From: Bilophila sp964369665
GTDB taxonomy: Bacteria > Desulfobacterota > Desulfovibrionia > Desulfovibrionales > Desulfovibrionaceae
Direction of reading: 5' to 3'
DNA length: 64,000 nt
NCBI GenBank assembly: GCA_964369665.1
Contig: CAYJFS010000001.1
Coordinates: 186,001 to 250,000, forward strand
Both the position numbers and the translations under genes were made by a program. Shown piece after piece: positions 43,920 to 53,210 of the stretch (position 1 is its first letter; each line of letters starts with the position of its first letter). The notes beneath the pieces were generated by a model. The model was not told the DNA's origin. It did not search any database and saw only the letters and a list, made by a program, of their open reading frames with translations.

Positions 43920-44930
43920 TTAATATTTTTCACCTATCCGAATCCGTGGATCAGCTAGTCCATAACAAACATCTGCTAATAGGTTACCCAAAAGTGTAAG
44001 AATAGCACCAATAACAAGCTCACCCATAATTAATGGATAGTCTCTAGCCATAACCGATGTATAAAAAAGCTGCCCAAGACCTGGAAGGGCAAAAATACTC
44101 TCAATAATAACACTACCACCAATAATCCCAGGTATTGAAAGTCCAAGAATCGTAATAACTGGGAGTAGGGCGTTTCTCATAGCATGACGAAAAATAACTT
44201 TATATGTCGAAAGCCCTTTTGCTCTTGCTGTTAATATGTAATCCTGACGTAAAACTTCTAGCATAGATGATCGCATAAAACGCGATAACCCTGCAATGCT
44301 CCCTGTTGTCATTACTGTAATAGGAAGAATTGTGTGAGAAATAATATCTTTTATCTTACCCCACAAAGAAAAGCTATCAAAATCAAATGATGTAATACCA
44401 GAAATTGGGAACCATTGTAAATCAAGGCCAAACCAGAGCATAAGTAACAATGCTAACCAAAAACCTGGCATAGCAAAACCAAGAAAGACAAGAACTGTCA
44501 TACATTTATCAAACAGACTATCTTGTTTCCAAGCAGAAAAAACACCTAAAGGGATAGCTATAATCAATGAAAGCCCTAAAGATACTAAGTTTAAAAAAAC
44601 TGTTAATGGTAACCGTTCAAAAATTTTATCTATTACAGGCCTAGCATCAGCAGACATGGATACACCAAAGTCAAACTTTAATACTCGCAATAACCATTCT
44701 AAATACTGCACATATATTGGTCGATTAAGCCCATAAAGAGCTTCTAAACGCTGTTTCGTTGTCTCTGTAGCCATGGGGTTTAGAACTGTCTGAAGATCTG
44801 TAGGGCTTCCTGGTGCTAGATGAATAATTACAAAACTTACAACAGTAATCCCTAAAAAAATAAATGCTATCCACACTATTTTTTTTAATGCATGAGTGAG
44901 TAGGGTAACGATATTCTCTTTTTGTATCAT
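43920..44930 (-). CDS. Peptide-type ABC transporter permease (DppB/OppB family)
   Basis: This is the partner of the downstream permease. It has 336 residues with about six membrane segments. LGITVVSFVIIHLAPGSP at the start, LYGLNRPIYVQYLEWL, the EAA loop RAKGLSTYKVIFRHAMRNAL and the end LADVCYGLADPRIRIG are DppB/OppB traits. The two permeases form the membrane channel of a peptide or nickel importer whose other subunits lie elsewhere. The nearby hypAB could hint at nickel, but there is no direct support for that. A GGAT site lies before the ATG. Confidence 0.88.
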   Translation of the reverse strand: MIQKENIVTLLTHALKKIVWIAFIFLGITVVSFVIIHLAPGSPTDLQTVLNPMATETTKQRLEALYGLNRPIYVQYLEWLLRVLKFDFGVSMSADARPVIDKIFERLPLTVFLNLVSLGLSLIIAIPLGVFSAWKQDSLFDKCMTVLVFLGFAMPGFWLALLLMLWFGLDLQWFPISGITSFDFDSFSLWGKIKDIISHTILPITVMTTGSIAGLSRFMRSSMLEVLRQDYILTARAKGLSTYKVIFRHAMRNALLPVITILGLSIPGIIGGSVIIESIFALPGLGQLFYTSVMARDYPLIMGELVIGAILTLLGNLLADVCYGLADPRIRIGEKY

Positions 44931-45064
44931 CCATTATCCTTAATAATAGTTTATAAAAAACTATGAAAAATACATACTAAAATACTTACTGTTATGAGTA
45001 ATATAAATAAGATACAAGCAGTTTTCTAAAAAAACTTATGAATAGTCTATGAAATATAACCTTG

Positions 45065-45589
45065 TCAAATATCTTTAGACTGAAGTATCCATTGTGCCAT
45101 ATATTGAAGTTCGACTAGCCAGTCAGATGAAAGTCGTTTTTCTAAGAATAGTCTGTAACAACTATCTAAACAAGATAAACCTGTTTCTATCAAATACATT
45201 TTTTCTAAAAAACTTGTATCAGATTCATCATTCTCAACCATTATTTTGGGTGTAGTAACACCACTTAATGAAAATTTTTCTGCTTTCAGGAACACCTTCC
45301 ATGAAAGTTCCATTTTTTCAAAAAAAATAAGTGCATGAATAACTTTTTTACCAACTTGAAGTCCAAAACGAGCTTCTTTAAGTGAAGAATATGTCCCTGA
45401 AACACTTGCTATTTCAAGAGATTCACCTTCTCCACCCTGAACAACAACTTTCTGCTCCATACAAACAGAAAAACACTGTCTATCCCTATCATAAAAAGAT
45501 ATTGAATTATTTTCACTACAAAACCAAATCCATGTAAGAAAATCCTGTCCTAAGATAGTGTTTATTAATTCTTCTGATGGGATAGACAT
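45065..45589 (-). CDS. Conserved-looking protein of unknown function
   Basis: I do not recognise this 174-residue protein. It has no signal peptide or membrane segment. It is mixed alpha-beta, with aromatic and acidic residues; a FLTWIWFCSE segment near the start and a strand-rich middle (VVVQGGEGESLEIASVSGTY, then EARFGLQVGKKVIHALIFFE) are its most distinctive stretches. It follows the RdgC-like gene by 29 bases on the same strand, so the two are probably one unit. Its frame is complete and its codon usage looks like that of its neighbours. Confidence 0.6.
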   Translation of the reverse strand: MSIPSEELINTILGQDFLTWIWFCSENNSISFYDRDRQCFSVCMEQKVVVQGGEGESLEIASVSGTYSSLKEARFGLQVGKKVIHALIFFEKMELSWKVFLKAEKFSLSGVTTPKIMVENDESDTSFLEKMYLIETGLSCLDSCYRLFLEKRLSSDWLVELQYMAQWILQSKDI

Positions 45590-45618
45590 TGTTTAACAAT
45601 CTTTAATTTTTATATAAC

Positions 45619-46230
45619 TTATACAAACCTAGTAGGTGTAAGCTGGTCAAATACAGTATCACTTATCTCAGTATATACTTGTTTAGCAAGATTATATGGA
45701 GTTTGTTGTGTCAAGGATATATTGAATGTTACTGTAAAAAAATTAGAAAACAAATCTATAATTTTATTATCGATTGACCCCAAATATACAAAATTCGTAT
45801 GTGTATTCCAAGCTACATCAAATATTGCAGGAACAGGTAAAAAACTCTTTAAAAGACGCTTATATACAGTATCCTGTATTGCACGCTTTTTTTCATAGTG
45901 AATTTTTTTGTTTTGTTGTGTACTCATTTTTTCATTACAAAGTGCTATTGCTAGATGTTTTTTTAAAACACCTGGAGGTATTCTTCTTGTTTCTAAACGT
46001 AATGCAAAGGCTATATATTCCCCTTTATTAGGAGGACTTATCGCCCATTTTGTATCAAGCATATCATCAATATTTGTCCAACCCCAAGAACGTTCTTCTA
46101 ATGTATCATCAATATCTTTAAAAGAATGATTTTGAAGTTTTTCCTGTATGTTTAACCAAAAATCTTGAGAAAAGCTTTCACTACAAACACTAAACCTAGT
46201 AATACTGCAACTAGAATGAAGGAAACCCAT
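45619..46230 (-). CDS. RdgC-like recombination-associated protein
   Basis: The 203 residues begin MGFLHSSCSITRFSV and include SWGWTNIDDMLDTKW, then YIAFALRLETRRIPPGVLKK, HLAIALCNEK and a basic segment KKIHYEKKRAIQDTVYKRLL followed by a beta-rich FDVAWNTHTNFVYLGS. The order of a strand with I/V, a P-x-V/L-K-K helix, a long basic helix ending RLL and a D-x-x-x strand resembles the central part of RdgC, a ring-shaped DNA-binding protein that restrains RecA. E. coli RdgC is about 300 residues, so this is a shorter relative at best. The assignment is by eye and moderate. Confidence 0.45.
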   Translation of the reverse strand: MGFLHSSCSITRFSVCSESFSQDFWLNIQEKLQNHSFKDIDDTLEERSWGWTNIDDMLDTKWAISPPNKGEYIAFALRLETRRIPPGVLKKHLAIALCNEKMSTQQNKKIHYEKKRAIQDTVYKRLLKSFLPVPAIFDVAWNTHTNFVYLGSIDNKIIDLFSNFFTVTFNISLTQQTPYNLAKQVYTEISDTVFDQLTPTRFV

Positions 46231-46504
46231 AACTAACCTTATAAATAAAATAAATAATTAGAACTTAAGTACATAAAAAACAGTTAATATTAAATATATA
46301 ACAAAATATTAATAAAATTTAAAGTGTCTCATAATGTATATTATGTAAACTTTTATAATTAAAAAACATAAATGTAACATGCTATACTTATAGTAAAAAA
46401 TATATATACCCTAAATCATTATCTAATTTTTTTTTTTTAAACCTATATAAAATCTAAAAATAGACGAATAAGTAAACAACACAAAAACCACATAAGGTAT
46501 GTAT

Positions 46505-47644
46505 ATGAAAAGTTGCTACTATTCCTTGCTTCGCTATGTCCATATTATAGCCCTACTTATTGTATGTTCAGGGATAGATATCCCTATTACACAAGCTGCA
46601 CCTAGAAGTGAGAAAGAATTAGAAGCTTTTATCAATAGAATTGTGGATACATCCGTTAAATATGGAGATATTCCATCTATAAATACTCCAAAGTACATAT
46701 CTGTTAATAATGCTAACCTTTCTTTGGAAAACAAAGATCATGTTTTTGTTGTTTTTATTCCAGAATCAGAGCCAAGAATTTACCCTCAAAAAATCATGGT
46801 TTGGCATGAAATTGTTAACGATTATGTTAATGGACAGACTTATGCTATAACATACTCACCTATTTCTGGCTCTATGGCAGCTTATTCAACAACATTAAAT
46901 GGTATTAACCTTATTCTTGATAATGAAGGAAAGTTATACAACAATAATAGTATCCTTATAGATAGGAACACTGGTAGCTTATGGAGCCAAATGCTTGGCA
47001 TGGCTTTTGATGGTCCTCTTAAAGGAAAAGGTTTAGCACATATCCCTGCATGGTGGACTACATGGGCAAAAGCAAAAGAAATGTATCCTAATGCTCTAGT
47101 GTTAGCTTCTCCACAAGGCTCAAAGAAACCTTATGGTCGTGATCCTTATGGTTCATACCTAAAAAAAGGTACTTATTATGATAATGAATATATTTTCTAC
47201 CCTTTAACATATAAAAATAAAAACATTCACCCTAAAAATAAAGTTCTTGGTATAGAAATTGATGGTTTACCATTAGTTATTGATGAAGCATATGTTAAAG
47301 AAAAAAAGGTTGTTAACTTCTTTTTTGGACCACACCCATTAATAGCATTGTTTGATACTCGTCTTGATATTGTTAGAGTTTTTGAACGTCGTGTATGGGA
47401 AGACCAGCTCCTATTTGTAACTTCTTCTGATGGGCTTCTCATGGATATTGAAACAAAAACTATTTGGAATTATGATGGTCAAGCTATTTCTGGAAATCTT
47501 AAGAATGCCTCTATGGAAGAAATATTTGGTATAAACTCATTTTGGTTTTCATGGTATACTTTTCACCCTGAATCTATTGTTATTCCAGGAAAAACAGTTG
47601 TTCCTGACTCTGCATTAATTAAACACAATTTTGCTTTAGAATAA
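46505..47644 (+). CDS. Exported DUF3179-like protein
   Basis: This is a 379-residue exported protein. The start at 46505 is favoured by AAGG seven bases before it; the ATG at 46499 is too close. A signal peptide (LLRYVHIIALLIVCSGIDIP, cleavage near TQAA) is followed by one large domain. RIYPQKIMVWHEIVNDYVNG, ITYSPISGSMAAYS, LYNNNSILIDRNTGSLWSQM and GMAFDGPLKGKGLAHIPAWW fit the DUF3179 family, although the family's usual Cys-containing TYCPLCGS loop here reads TYSPISGS without cysteines. Function is unknown. Its last 9 bases overlap the end of the convergent downstream gene. Confidence 0.7.
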   Translation: MKSCYYSLLRYVHIIALLIVCSGIDIPITQAAPRSEKELEAFINRIVDTSVKYGDIPSINTPKYISVNNANLSLENKDHVFVVFIPESEPRIYPQKIMVWHEIVNDYVNGQTYAITYSPISGSMAAYSTTLNGINLILDNEGKLYNNNSILIDRNTGSLWSQMLGMAFDGPLKGKGLAHIPAWWTTWAKAKEMYPNALVLASPQGSKKPYGRDPYGSYLKKGTYYDNEYIFYPLTYKNKNIHPKNKVLGIEIDGLPLVIDEAYVKEKKVVNFFFGPHPLIALFDTRLDIVRVFERRVWEDQLLFVTSSDGLLMDIETKTIWNYDGQAISGNLKNASMEEIFGINSFWFSWYTFHPESIVIPGKTVVPDSALIKHNFALE

Positions 47645-48154
47645 ATTATTTTTGATAAGAGCTATGGTTGCAAAACCTGCATAAATAGTTTTTCTATAGA
47701 TACAAATAAGTTGATGTTGAGTAATAAAACCCTCAAGAGCATTCTTTCTAATAAACCTTTGAAACTCTTGTTTTTTTTTACTTCTACTAATAATTAAAGA
47801 TGAAAACCAAAAAGCCGGAAAATCTAAATTACGCTCTGGAACACGATAATCTACTAAAAAACAATATGGTACACTACGAACTAACTCTACAAACTGCTCT
47901 TCATACTCTATACCTAAGGTATGTATTATAAATGGTGTAATCAAAATAACATTACTTGAAAAACTAGCTATACTGCATGCATTTTTAATATCAATAAAAA
48001 ATACTTGCTTTTCATAATATAAATTTTTATATAATTTATAGTGTTCTTCCTCACCTACAAAACACACCTCTAAATGAATATCTAACAATTTAAGTAGCAT
48101 GACTATTTTTTTACAAACAATATATTGTAAATATCTACAAGGTGTTAAAATCAT
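47636..48154 (-). CDS. Methyltransferase-like protein lacking the SAM-binding loop
   Basis: The 172 residues match only the second half of a class I SAM methyltransferase: LITPFIIHTLG, then a strand with CFLVDYRVPERNLDFPAFWF and FRFIRK-like helix (FQRFIRKNALEGF) and a final hydrophobic strand. The glycine-rich motif I expected near the start is absent; the N-terminal part (MILTPCRYLQYIVCKKIV) is not like one. It could be a diverged, inactive enzyme or a remnant. Convergent with, and overlapping, the DUF3179-like gene by 9 bases. No ribosome site is obvious. Confidence 0.4.
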   Translation of the reverse strand: MILTPCRYLQYIVCKKIVMLLKLLDIHLEVCFVGEEEHYKLYKNLYYEKQVFFIDIKNACSIASFSSNVILITPFIIHTLGIEYEEQFVELVRSVPYCFLVDYRVPERNLDFPAFWFSSLIISRSKKKQEFQRFIRKNALEGFITQHQLICIYRKTIYAGFATIALIKNNLF

Positions 48155-48559
48155 AATAGCTACTCAGAATATATTAAACACACAGGTATTTTTATACTAT
48201 ACATAAATATTGCTCTTCGATAAAAAATTTTTCCTAAAAAACACTCATCCACTATCTTAAAGATAAAAACTAAGAATTATATGTTCTGTCTTAATTTAAA
48301 TATAAACAAAAACTTTAATATTTTTAAAAACATAACCTATTGTAAATACAAAAAATACTCTTTTATTTATCAAAATCTAAATGGCTATTGTTTTAAATAA
48401 TAGTCAATAAACATACATTCAAACATTACTTGCTTTTTTTTTTTCTACCACATATTCTAACTTTTAGATATATATCTAACAGCAATAACTATCTTACTTA
48501 TTATAGCTTTTAATTTTTATATAACATTAATTTAACCATAATACACATTGTGAGAAACT
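48155..48559. other. AT-rich intergenic region upstream of dnaE
   Basis: There are 405 bases without a supportable gene. The sequence is A/T-rich with long T-runs (for example around 48430-48440) and no strong hairpin. A GTGAG just before 48560 serves as the dnaE ribosome site. I see no promoter that stands out from the background. Confidence 0.5.
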
Positions 48560-51500
48560 ATGTCTGACTTTGTTCATCTTCATTGTCATACAGAATATAG
48601 CCTTTTAGATGGTGCTATCCGTATTAAAGATGTTTGTTCCCGTGCATATGAATTTAAAATGCCAGCAACAGCTATTACGGATCATGGAAACCTTTTTGCC
48701 GCCAACCAATTCTATATTACATGCCAAGAATATGGAGTAAAACCAATTATTGGTTGTGAAGTATATGTAACAAGAGACCATACAGATAAAACTTCTGAAC
48801 TCTCAAAAAACAGATACCACCTTATTTTATTAGCTAAGAACATTACAGGTTACAAAAATTTAATAAAGCTTGTATCACAAGGCTATTTAAATGGTTTCCA
48901 CTATAAACCACGTGTAGATAAAGCATTACTTCAAAAATTTAGTGAAGGAATTATAGCACTTTCTGCATGTCTTGCTGGTGAAATACCTCGAACAATTATG
49001 GGAAAAAACTACCTTTTAAAAAATGGTGGGACTTTTGATGATGCCCTTCAAATAGCACAAGAATACTCTTCCATATACCCAAACAATTTTTACCTAGAAG
49101 TACAAGCTAATACACTTCCTGATCAAAAAAAAGTTAATGAAAAACTTTATGAAATATCTGAACATACTAAAATACCATTAGTAGCTACAAATGACTGTCA
49201 CTACCTTAGTGCTGAAGATGTAGAAGCACATGATATCTTACTATGTGTACAAACACAGGCTAAATATAGTGATACTAACAGAATGCGTTTTAATGCCAAA
49301 GATTTGTATTATAAATCTTCAGAAGAAATGAAGTTAGCTTTTGCTGATTTTCCAGAGGTTATTGAAAATACAATCAAAATTTCAGAATCTTGTTCAATCT
49401 CTTTAGATTTTTCTAAAAACTTCTTCCCTATTTATGAACTCCCTAAAGGAACAACTCTTGAAGAAGAGTTCCAAAACCTTGCTCATGAAGGATTAAAAAA
49501 ACGCTTAGCAATAATATCTTCAGAACAATCTATAGATACAAAAAAATACTGGGATAGATTAGATCTAGAAATTAATATTATCTGCAAGATGGGTTTTGCT
49601 GGATACTTTCTTATTGTTCAAGATTTTATTAACTGGGCAAAAGATAATAACATACCTGTAGGTCCTGGAAGAGGATCTGCAGCAGGCTCTCTTGTAGCAT
49701 GGGCCCTACGCATAACAAACATCAATCCCATACCATACAACCTTTTATTTGAACGATTTCTAAACATAGAGCGCATTAGTCTTCCTGATATTGATATTGA
49801 TTTCTGTGAAGATAAACGTGCAGACGTTATTCGATATGTTACAGAAAAATATGGAACAATGTCTGTTGCCCAAATCACAACTTTTGGAAAAATGAAAGCT
49901 AAAGCTGTAATTAGAGATGTAGGAAGGACATTAGATATGTCCTTTCAAGAAACAGATAAAATAGTAAAACTTATCCCTAATGAGCTTAATATTACTATTA
50001 CTAAAGCAATGGAGGCAGAACCTGAACTAAAAACACTTTATCATAATGACATACAAATAAAAAAGCTCTTAGACATTTCTATAAAGCTTGAAGGACTTGT
50101 TCGCCATGCATCTACTCATGCAGCAGGCCTTGTTATATCAGATAAACCTATGGATGAATACCTACCACTGTACCGTGGGAAAAAAGGCGAACTTGTTACT
50201 CAATTTGATATGAAAATGGTAGAAAAAGTTGGATTAGTAAAATTTGACTTCCTTGGGCTAAAAACAATAACTCTTATTGAAAACACAATAAATGCCATAA
50301 AAGAACAAGGCAAAACTCCTCCAAATTTAGATACTCTACCCATCAATGATGCACAAACGTATGAACTCTTTGCAAAAGGAGATACAGACGGCGTTTTTCA
50401 GGTAGAAAGCTCTGGTATGCGCCAGTATCTTCGAATGCTTAAACCTAACTGTTTTGAAGATATTATTGCCATGCTTGCTCTATATCGACCAGGACCATTA
50501 GGCTCTGGGATGGTTGATGAATTTATCAAACGTAAACATGGAGAACTCACTGTTGAATATCCCCTACCATCACTCAAAGAATGTCTAAAAGGTACTTATG
50601 GCATTATTGTTTACCAAGAACAAGTTATGCAAATTGCACAGATTGTTGCAGGGTACACGCTTGGAGAAGCAGATATTCTACGAAGAGCTATGGGTAAAAA
50701 AATCACTCAAGCAATGGCTCAAGAACGTTCAAAATTTGTTAAAGGTGCCACTGCCAATAACGTTACAAAGGAAAAAGCTTCAGAAATATTTGATTTAATG
50801 GAAAAATTCGCAGAATATGGATTTAACAAATCACACTCAGCAGCATATGCTCTTATTTCATACCAAACAGCCTATTTAAAAACACACTATACAGTAGAAT
50901 TTATGGCTGCTCTTTTAACATCAGAAAGTAATAATCAAAATAAAATATTGAAGTATATTGCAGGATGTAGAGATATGAATATCAATGTCCTCCAGCCTGA
51001 TGTTCAAGTAAGTAAACATGAATTTGTAGTAAGAAATAATAATATTATCTATGGACTTGGTGCAATTAAAAATGTTGGAGATGAAGCTATACGAATGCTT
51101 ATTTCAAATAGAACATCTGAAGGTCCTTTTAAATCCCTATTAGATATATGCTCACGATTAGCTTTAACACTTAAAAAATCTACAAAACGTGTTGTAGAAA
51201 GTCTTATTAAAGGTGGTGCTTGTGACAATTTTGGTTGTACACGTGCAGCAATGTATGCAGCACTAGAATCAGCTGTTTTAAAAGCAAAAAAAAGTATTGA
51301 TGAACAACGTTCAAACCAATGTTCACTTCTTTCTTTTACTCAGCAGGAACCAGTTCTAAATGGCCTTGGTTTTAATTTTACTGAACAACATGTACCAGAA
51401 TGGGATGATGAACAAAAACTCATTTTTGAAAAAGAAATTCTTGGATTTTTCTTAACAAGCCACCCACTACAACCATATAGACAAGAAATACTTCGTCTAG

Positions 51501-52078
51501 GTCTACAACAATTAGATGAAATAAGAGATATGCATGACAAAATAGTAATAAAATGTGCTATTCTTGTTACAAATATTCGAGAAATTTTCAATAAACGTGG
51601 ACAACGTATGGCTTTTGTTACAATTGAAGATCTCACAGCATCTGGAGAAGTAACATTTTTTACTGAAGAACTCCAAGTATACAAAGAATTTTTGAACTCT
51701 GATAAACCCCTACTCCTTACTGCTAGTATTGATCACAGAGAAAAAACATTTTTTACACCTGATAGTTCCGATGATCTAGATGAACAAACATTACGAGAGA
51801 TAAAACTTAGAGCTATATCTCTACAATACTTATCCAATGCTTGCCAAAAAAGTGATATACCTATTGTATATCAAATTGATCAATCCAGACTGACTGAAAC
51901 AGGTATAGATGAACTAAAGGCTATTTTAAATAAATATAAAGGGCAAACAGAAGTCCAACTACTTTTTGCTCTTGATGGTGTTAACTGTCAAATGCGTCTT
52001 GGATCAAACTGGTGTGTTACTCCTGGACCATCTCTTCAACAAGACATATTCCGTTGGAATACAACGCATACTTGTTAA
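48560..52078 (+). CDS. dnaE: DNA polymerase III alpha subunit
   Basis: This is the replicative polymerase catalytic subunit. Its 1172 residues match the DnaE1 form. Parts: N-terminal PHP domain (HLHCHTEYSLLDGAIR and VATNDCHYL), palm domain with the GPGRGSAAGSLVAWAL motif and catalytic acids in SLPDIDIDFCEDKRADVI, VQITTFGKMKAKAVIRDV-type thumb/palm sequence (AQITTFGKMKAKAV), ASTHAAGLVIS, KFDFLGLKTITLI, and MLALYRPGPLGSGMVDEFIK. Fingers follow, then an OB fold (FVTIEDLTASGEVTFF). The C-terminal part may hold the clamp contact. Intact. Confidence 0.96.
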   Translation: MSDFVHLHCHTEYSLLDGAIRIKDVCSRAYEFKMPATAITDHGNLFAANQFYITCQEYGVKPIIGCEVYVTRDHTDKTSELSKNRYHLILLAKNITGYKNLIKLVSQGYLNGFHYKPRVDKALLQKFSEGIIALSACLAGEIPRTIMGKNYLLKNGGTFDDALQIAQEYSSIYPNNFYLEVQANTLPDQKKVNEKLYEISEHTKIPLVATNDCHYLSAEDVEAHDILLCVQTQAKYSDTNRMRFNAKDLYYKSSEEMKLAFADFPEVIENTIKISESCSISLDFSKNFFPIYELPKGTTLEEEFQNLAHEGLKKRLAIISSEQSIDTKKYWDRLDLEINIICKMGFAGYFLIVQDFINWAKDNNIPVGPGRGSAAGSLVAWALRITNINPIPYNLLFERFLNIERISLPDIDIDFCEDKRADVIRYVTEKYGTMSVAQITTFGKMKAKAVIRDVGRTLDMSFQETDKIVKLIPNELNITITKAMEAEPELKTLYHNDIQIKKLLDISIKLEGLVRHASTHAAGLVISDKPMDEYLPLYRGKKGELVTQFDMKMVEKVGLVKFDFLGLKTITLIENTINAIKEQGKTPPNLDTLPINDAQTYELFAKGDTDGVFQVESSGMRQYLRMLKPNCFEDIIAMLALYRPGPLGSGMVDEFIKRKHGELTVEYPLPSLKECLKGTYGIIVYQEQVMQIAQIVAGYTLGEADILRRAMGKKITQAMAQERSKFVKGATANNVTKEKASEIFDLMEKFAEYGFNKSHSAAYALISYQTAYLKTHYTVEFMAALLTSESNNQNKILKYIAGCRDMNINVLQPDVQVSKHEFVVRNNNIIYGLGAIKNVGDEAIRMLISNRTSEGPFKSLLDICSRLALTLKKSTKRVVESLIKGGACDNFGCTRAAMYAALESAVLKAKKSIDEQRSNQCSLLSFTQQEPVLNGLGFNFTEQHVPEWDDEQKLIFEKEILGFFLTSHPLQPYRQEILRLGLQQLDEIRDMHDKIVIKCAILVTNIREIFNKRGQRMAFVTIEDLTASGEVTFFTEELQVYKEFLNSDKPLLLTASIDHREKTFFTPDSSDDLDEQTLREIKLRAISLQYLSNACQKSDIPIVYQIDQSRLTETGIDELKAILNKYKGQTEVQLLFALDGVNCQMRLGSNWCVTPGPSLQQDIFRWNTTHTC

Positions 52079-52180
52079 ATATATAAAATATTCTTCTACA
52101 GCTTTTATATCCCATATAAAGATAAGAAACATGCTCCCTTATGTTCAAAATAAAAATACTCTCCATAAAGGAATACTACT

Positions 52181-52564
52181 TTGTCAACTCCAACCTGGCA
52201 TCTTACAATAAAATCAGAGTTTTGTGCAGCACATGCCTTACGCAACTATAAAGGAAAATGTGAACGCCTTCATGGCCATAACTATGTGGTTGAAACAGTT
52301 ATAGGTGGCCATGAACTTACTCCTGACACAGAATATTTAATGGACTTTAAGGAACTCAAGGCTTTAGTTAAAGACATACTTTCATCATTAGAACACCAAC
52401 ACCTCAATAATATACAACCATTTGATAAAATCAACCCTTCTGCAGAAAATCTTGCTCGATTTATTTGGCAATGTGTACATGCTCGTTTACCTCAACATAT
52501 ACACATGGTAAAAGTAACTGTTTTTGAACGCTCGATTCAAGCTGCAACCTATATGGAAAAATAA
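52181..52564 (+). CDS. queD: 6-carboxy-5,6,7,8-tetrahydropterin synthase (QueD)
   Basis: QueD makes the second intermediate on the route to queuosine in tRNA. It has 127 residues from a TTG at 52181 with AAAGGA 8 bases upstream. Zinc ligands H18 (CAAHAL), H31 and H33 (CERLHGHNY) are present, with catalytic C27 just before. MDFKELKALVKDIL, EHQHLNN and PSAENLARFIW complete the T-fold pattern. The ending VTVFERSIQAATYME keeps the active-site Glu. Other que genes are not adjacent. Confidence 0.9.
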   Translation: MSTPTWHLTIKSEFCAAHALRNYKGKCERLHGHNYVVETVIGGHELTPDTEYLMDFKELKALVKDILSSLEHQHLNNIQPFDKINPSAENLARFIWQCVHARLPQHIHMVKVTVFERSIQAATYMEK

Positions 52565-52596
52565 ACATATCTGACTGATATGTACTATTCATTTTT

Positions 52597-52833
52597 TCAT
52601 GTAAAACCAGTACTACAACTTTTCATGGAACATGTCGATGCAAGTTGTTTTTTAGCAATGGGATGTACAGGTCCTGGCTTAAATGGCATACATTTTGACT
52701 TTACATGCGTTGCAGAAAGAATACGTTGAACATGCTTAGTATTACATGTTGGACATAAAGGTAACTTCTCTACTGAGATAATTTCCTCAAAATGTTTATT
52801 ACACTCCTTACAAAAAAACTCATACAGTGGCAT
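52597..52833 (-). CDS. FmdB-type zinc-ribbon regulatory protein
   Basis: This 78-residue protein begins MPLYEFFCKECNKHFEEI, the FmdB family start. Four cysteines (C8, C11, C27, C30) form two CxxC knuckles for zinc. The tail contains further cysteines (CSMKSCS). FmdB-like proteins are guessed to regulate transcription; no function is fixed for this one. It converges with queD, and its upstream 377 bases are AT-rich. Confidence 0.82.
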   Translation of the reverse strand: MPLYEFFCKECNKHFEEIISVEKLPLCPTCNTKHVQRILSATHVKSKCMPFKPGPVHPIAKKQLASTCSMKSCSTGFT

Positions 52834-53210
52834 ATATACTCCCTAAAACTACTATATACTACTTTATTAAATTGTAATATAGACTTTACTATCTTTATAG
52901 TAAACACAAAGGATGTTAAATACTAAAGATAACTATATCTTTTATAAAAAACATATAGCAATACTTAGTAAGCTAAATCATACTCTGCTTTATTTTAATT
53001 ATTAAGGAGTATTTAATTAACAAGCTTATTATACTGGATAAAAAAACATTTTCATACTAATCTTAATATATTAATCAGTCTCACAATAAAATTGGTACAC
53101 TTCAAAAAATACCCTTTATGATTAATATCTATATAAAATCAATGAGGTATAAGGACTCTTAACAAAAATTTTTCTATTGAAAAATATATGTTAATGGGCT
53201 TTTTATTATA
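52834..53210. other. AT-rich divergent intergenic region (fmdB / ntrY-like)
   Basis: There are 377 bases without a gene. A small dyad (TTTACTAT, CTTT loop, ATAGTAAA) lies at 52885-52904, and an AAGGAG at about 53007 has no sensible frame after it. No promoter or riboswitch stands out. Confidence 0.5.
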
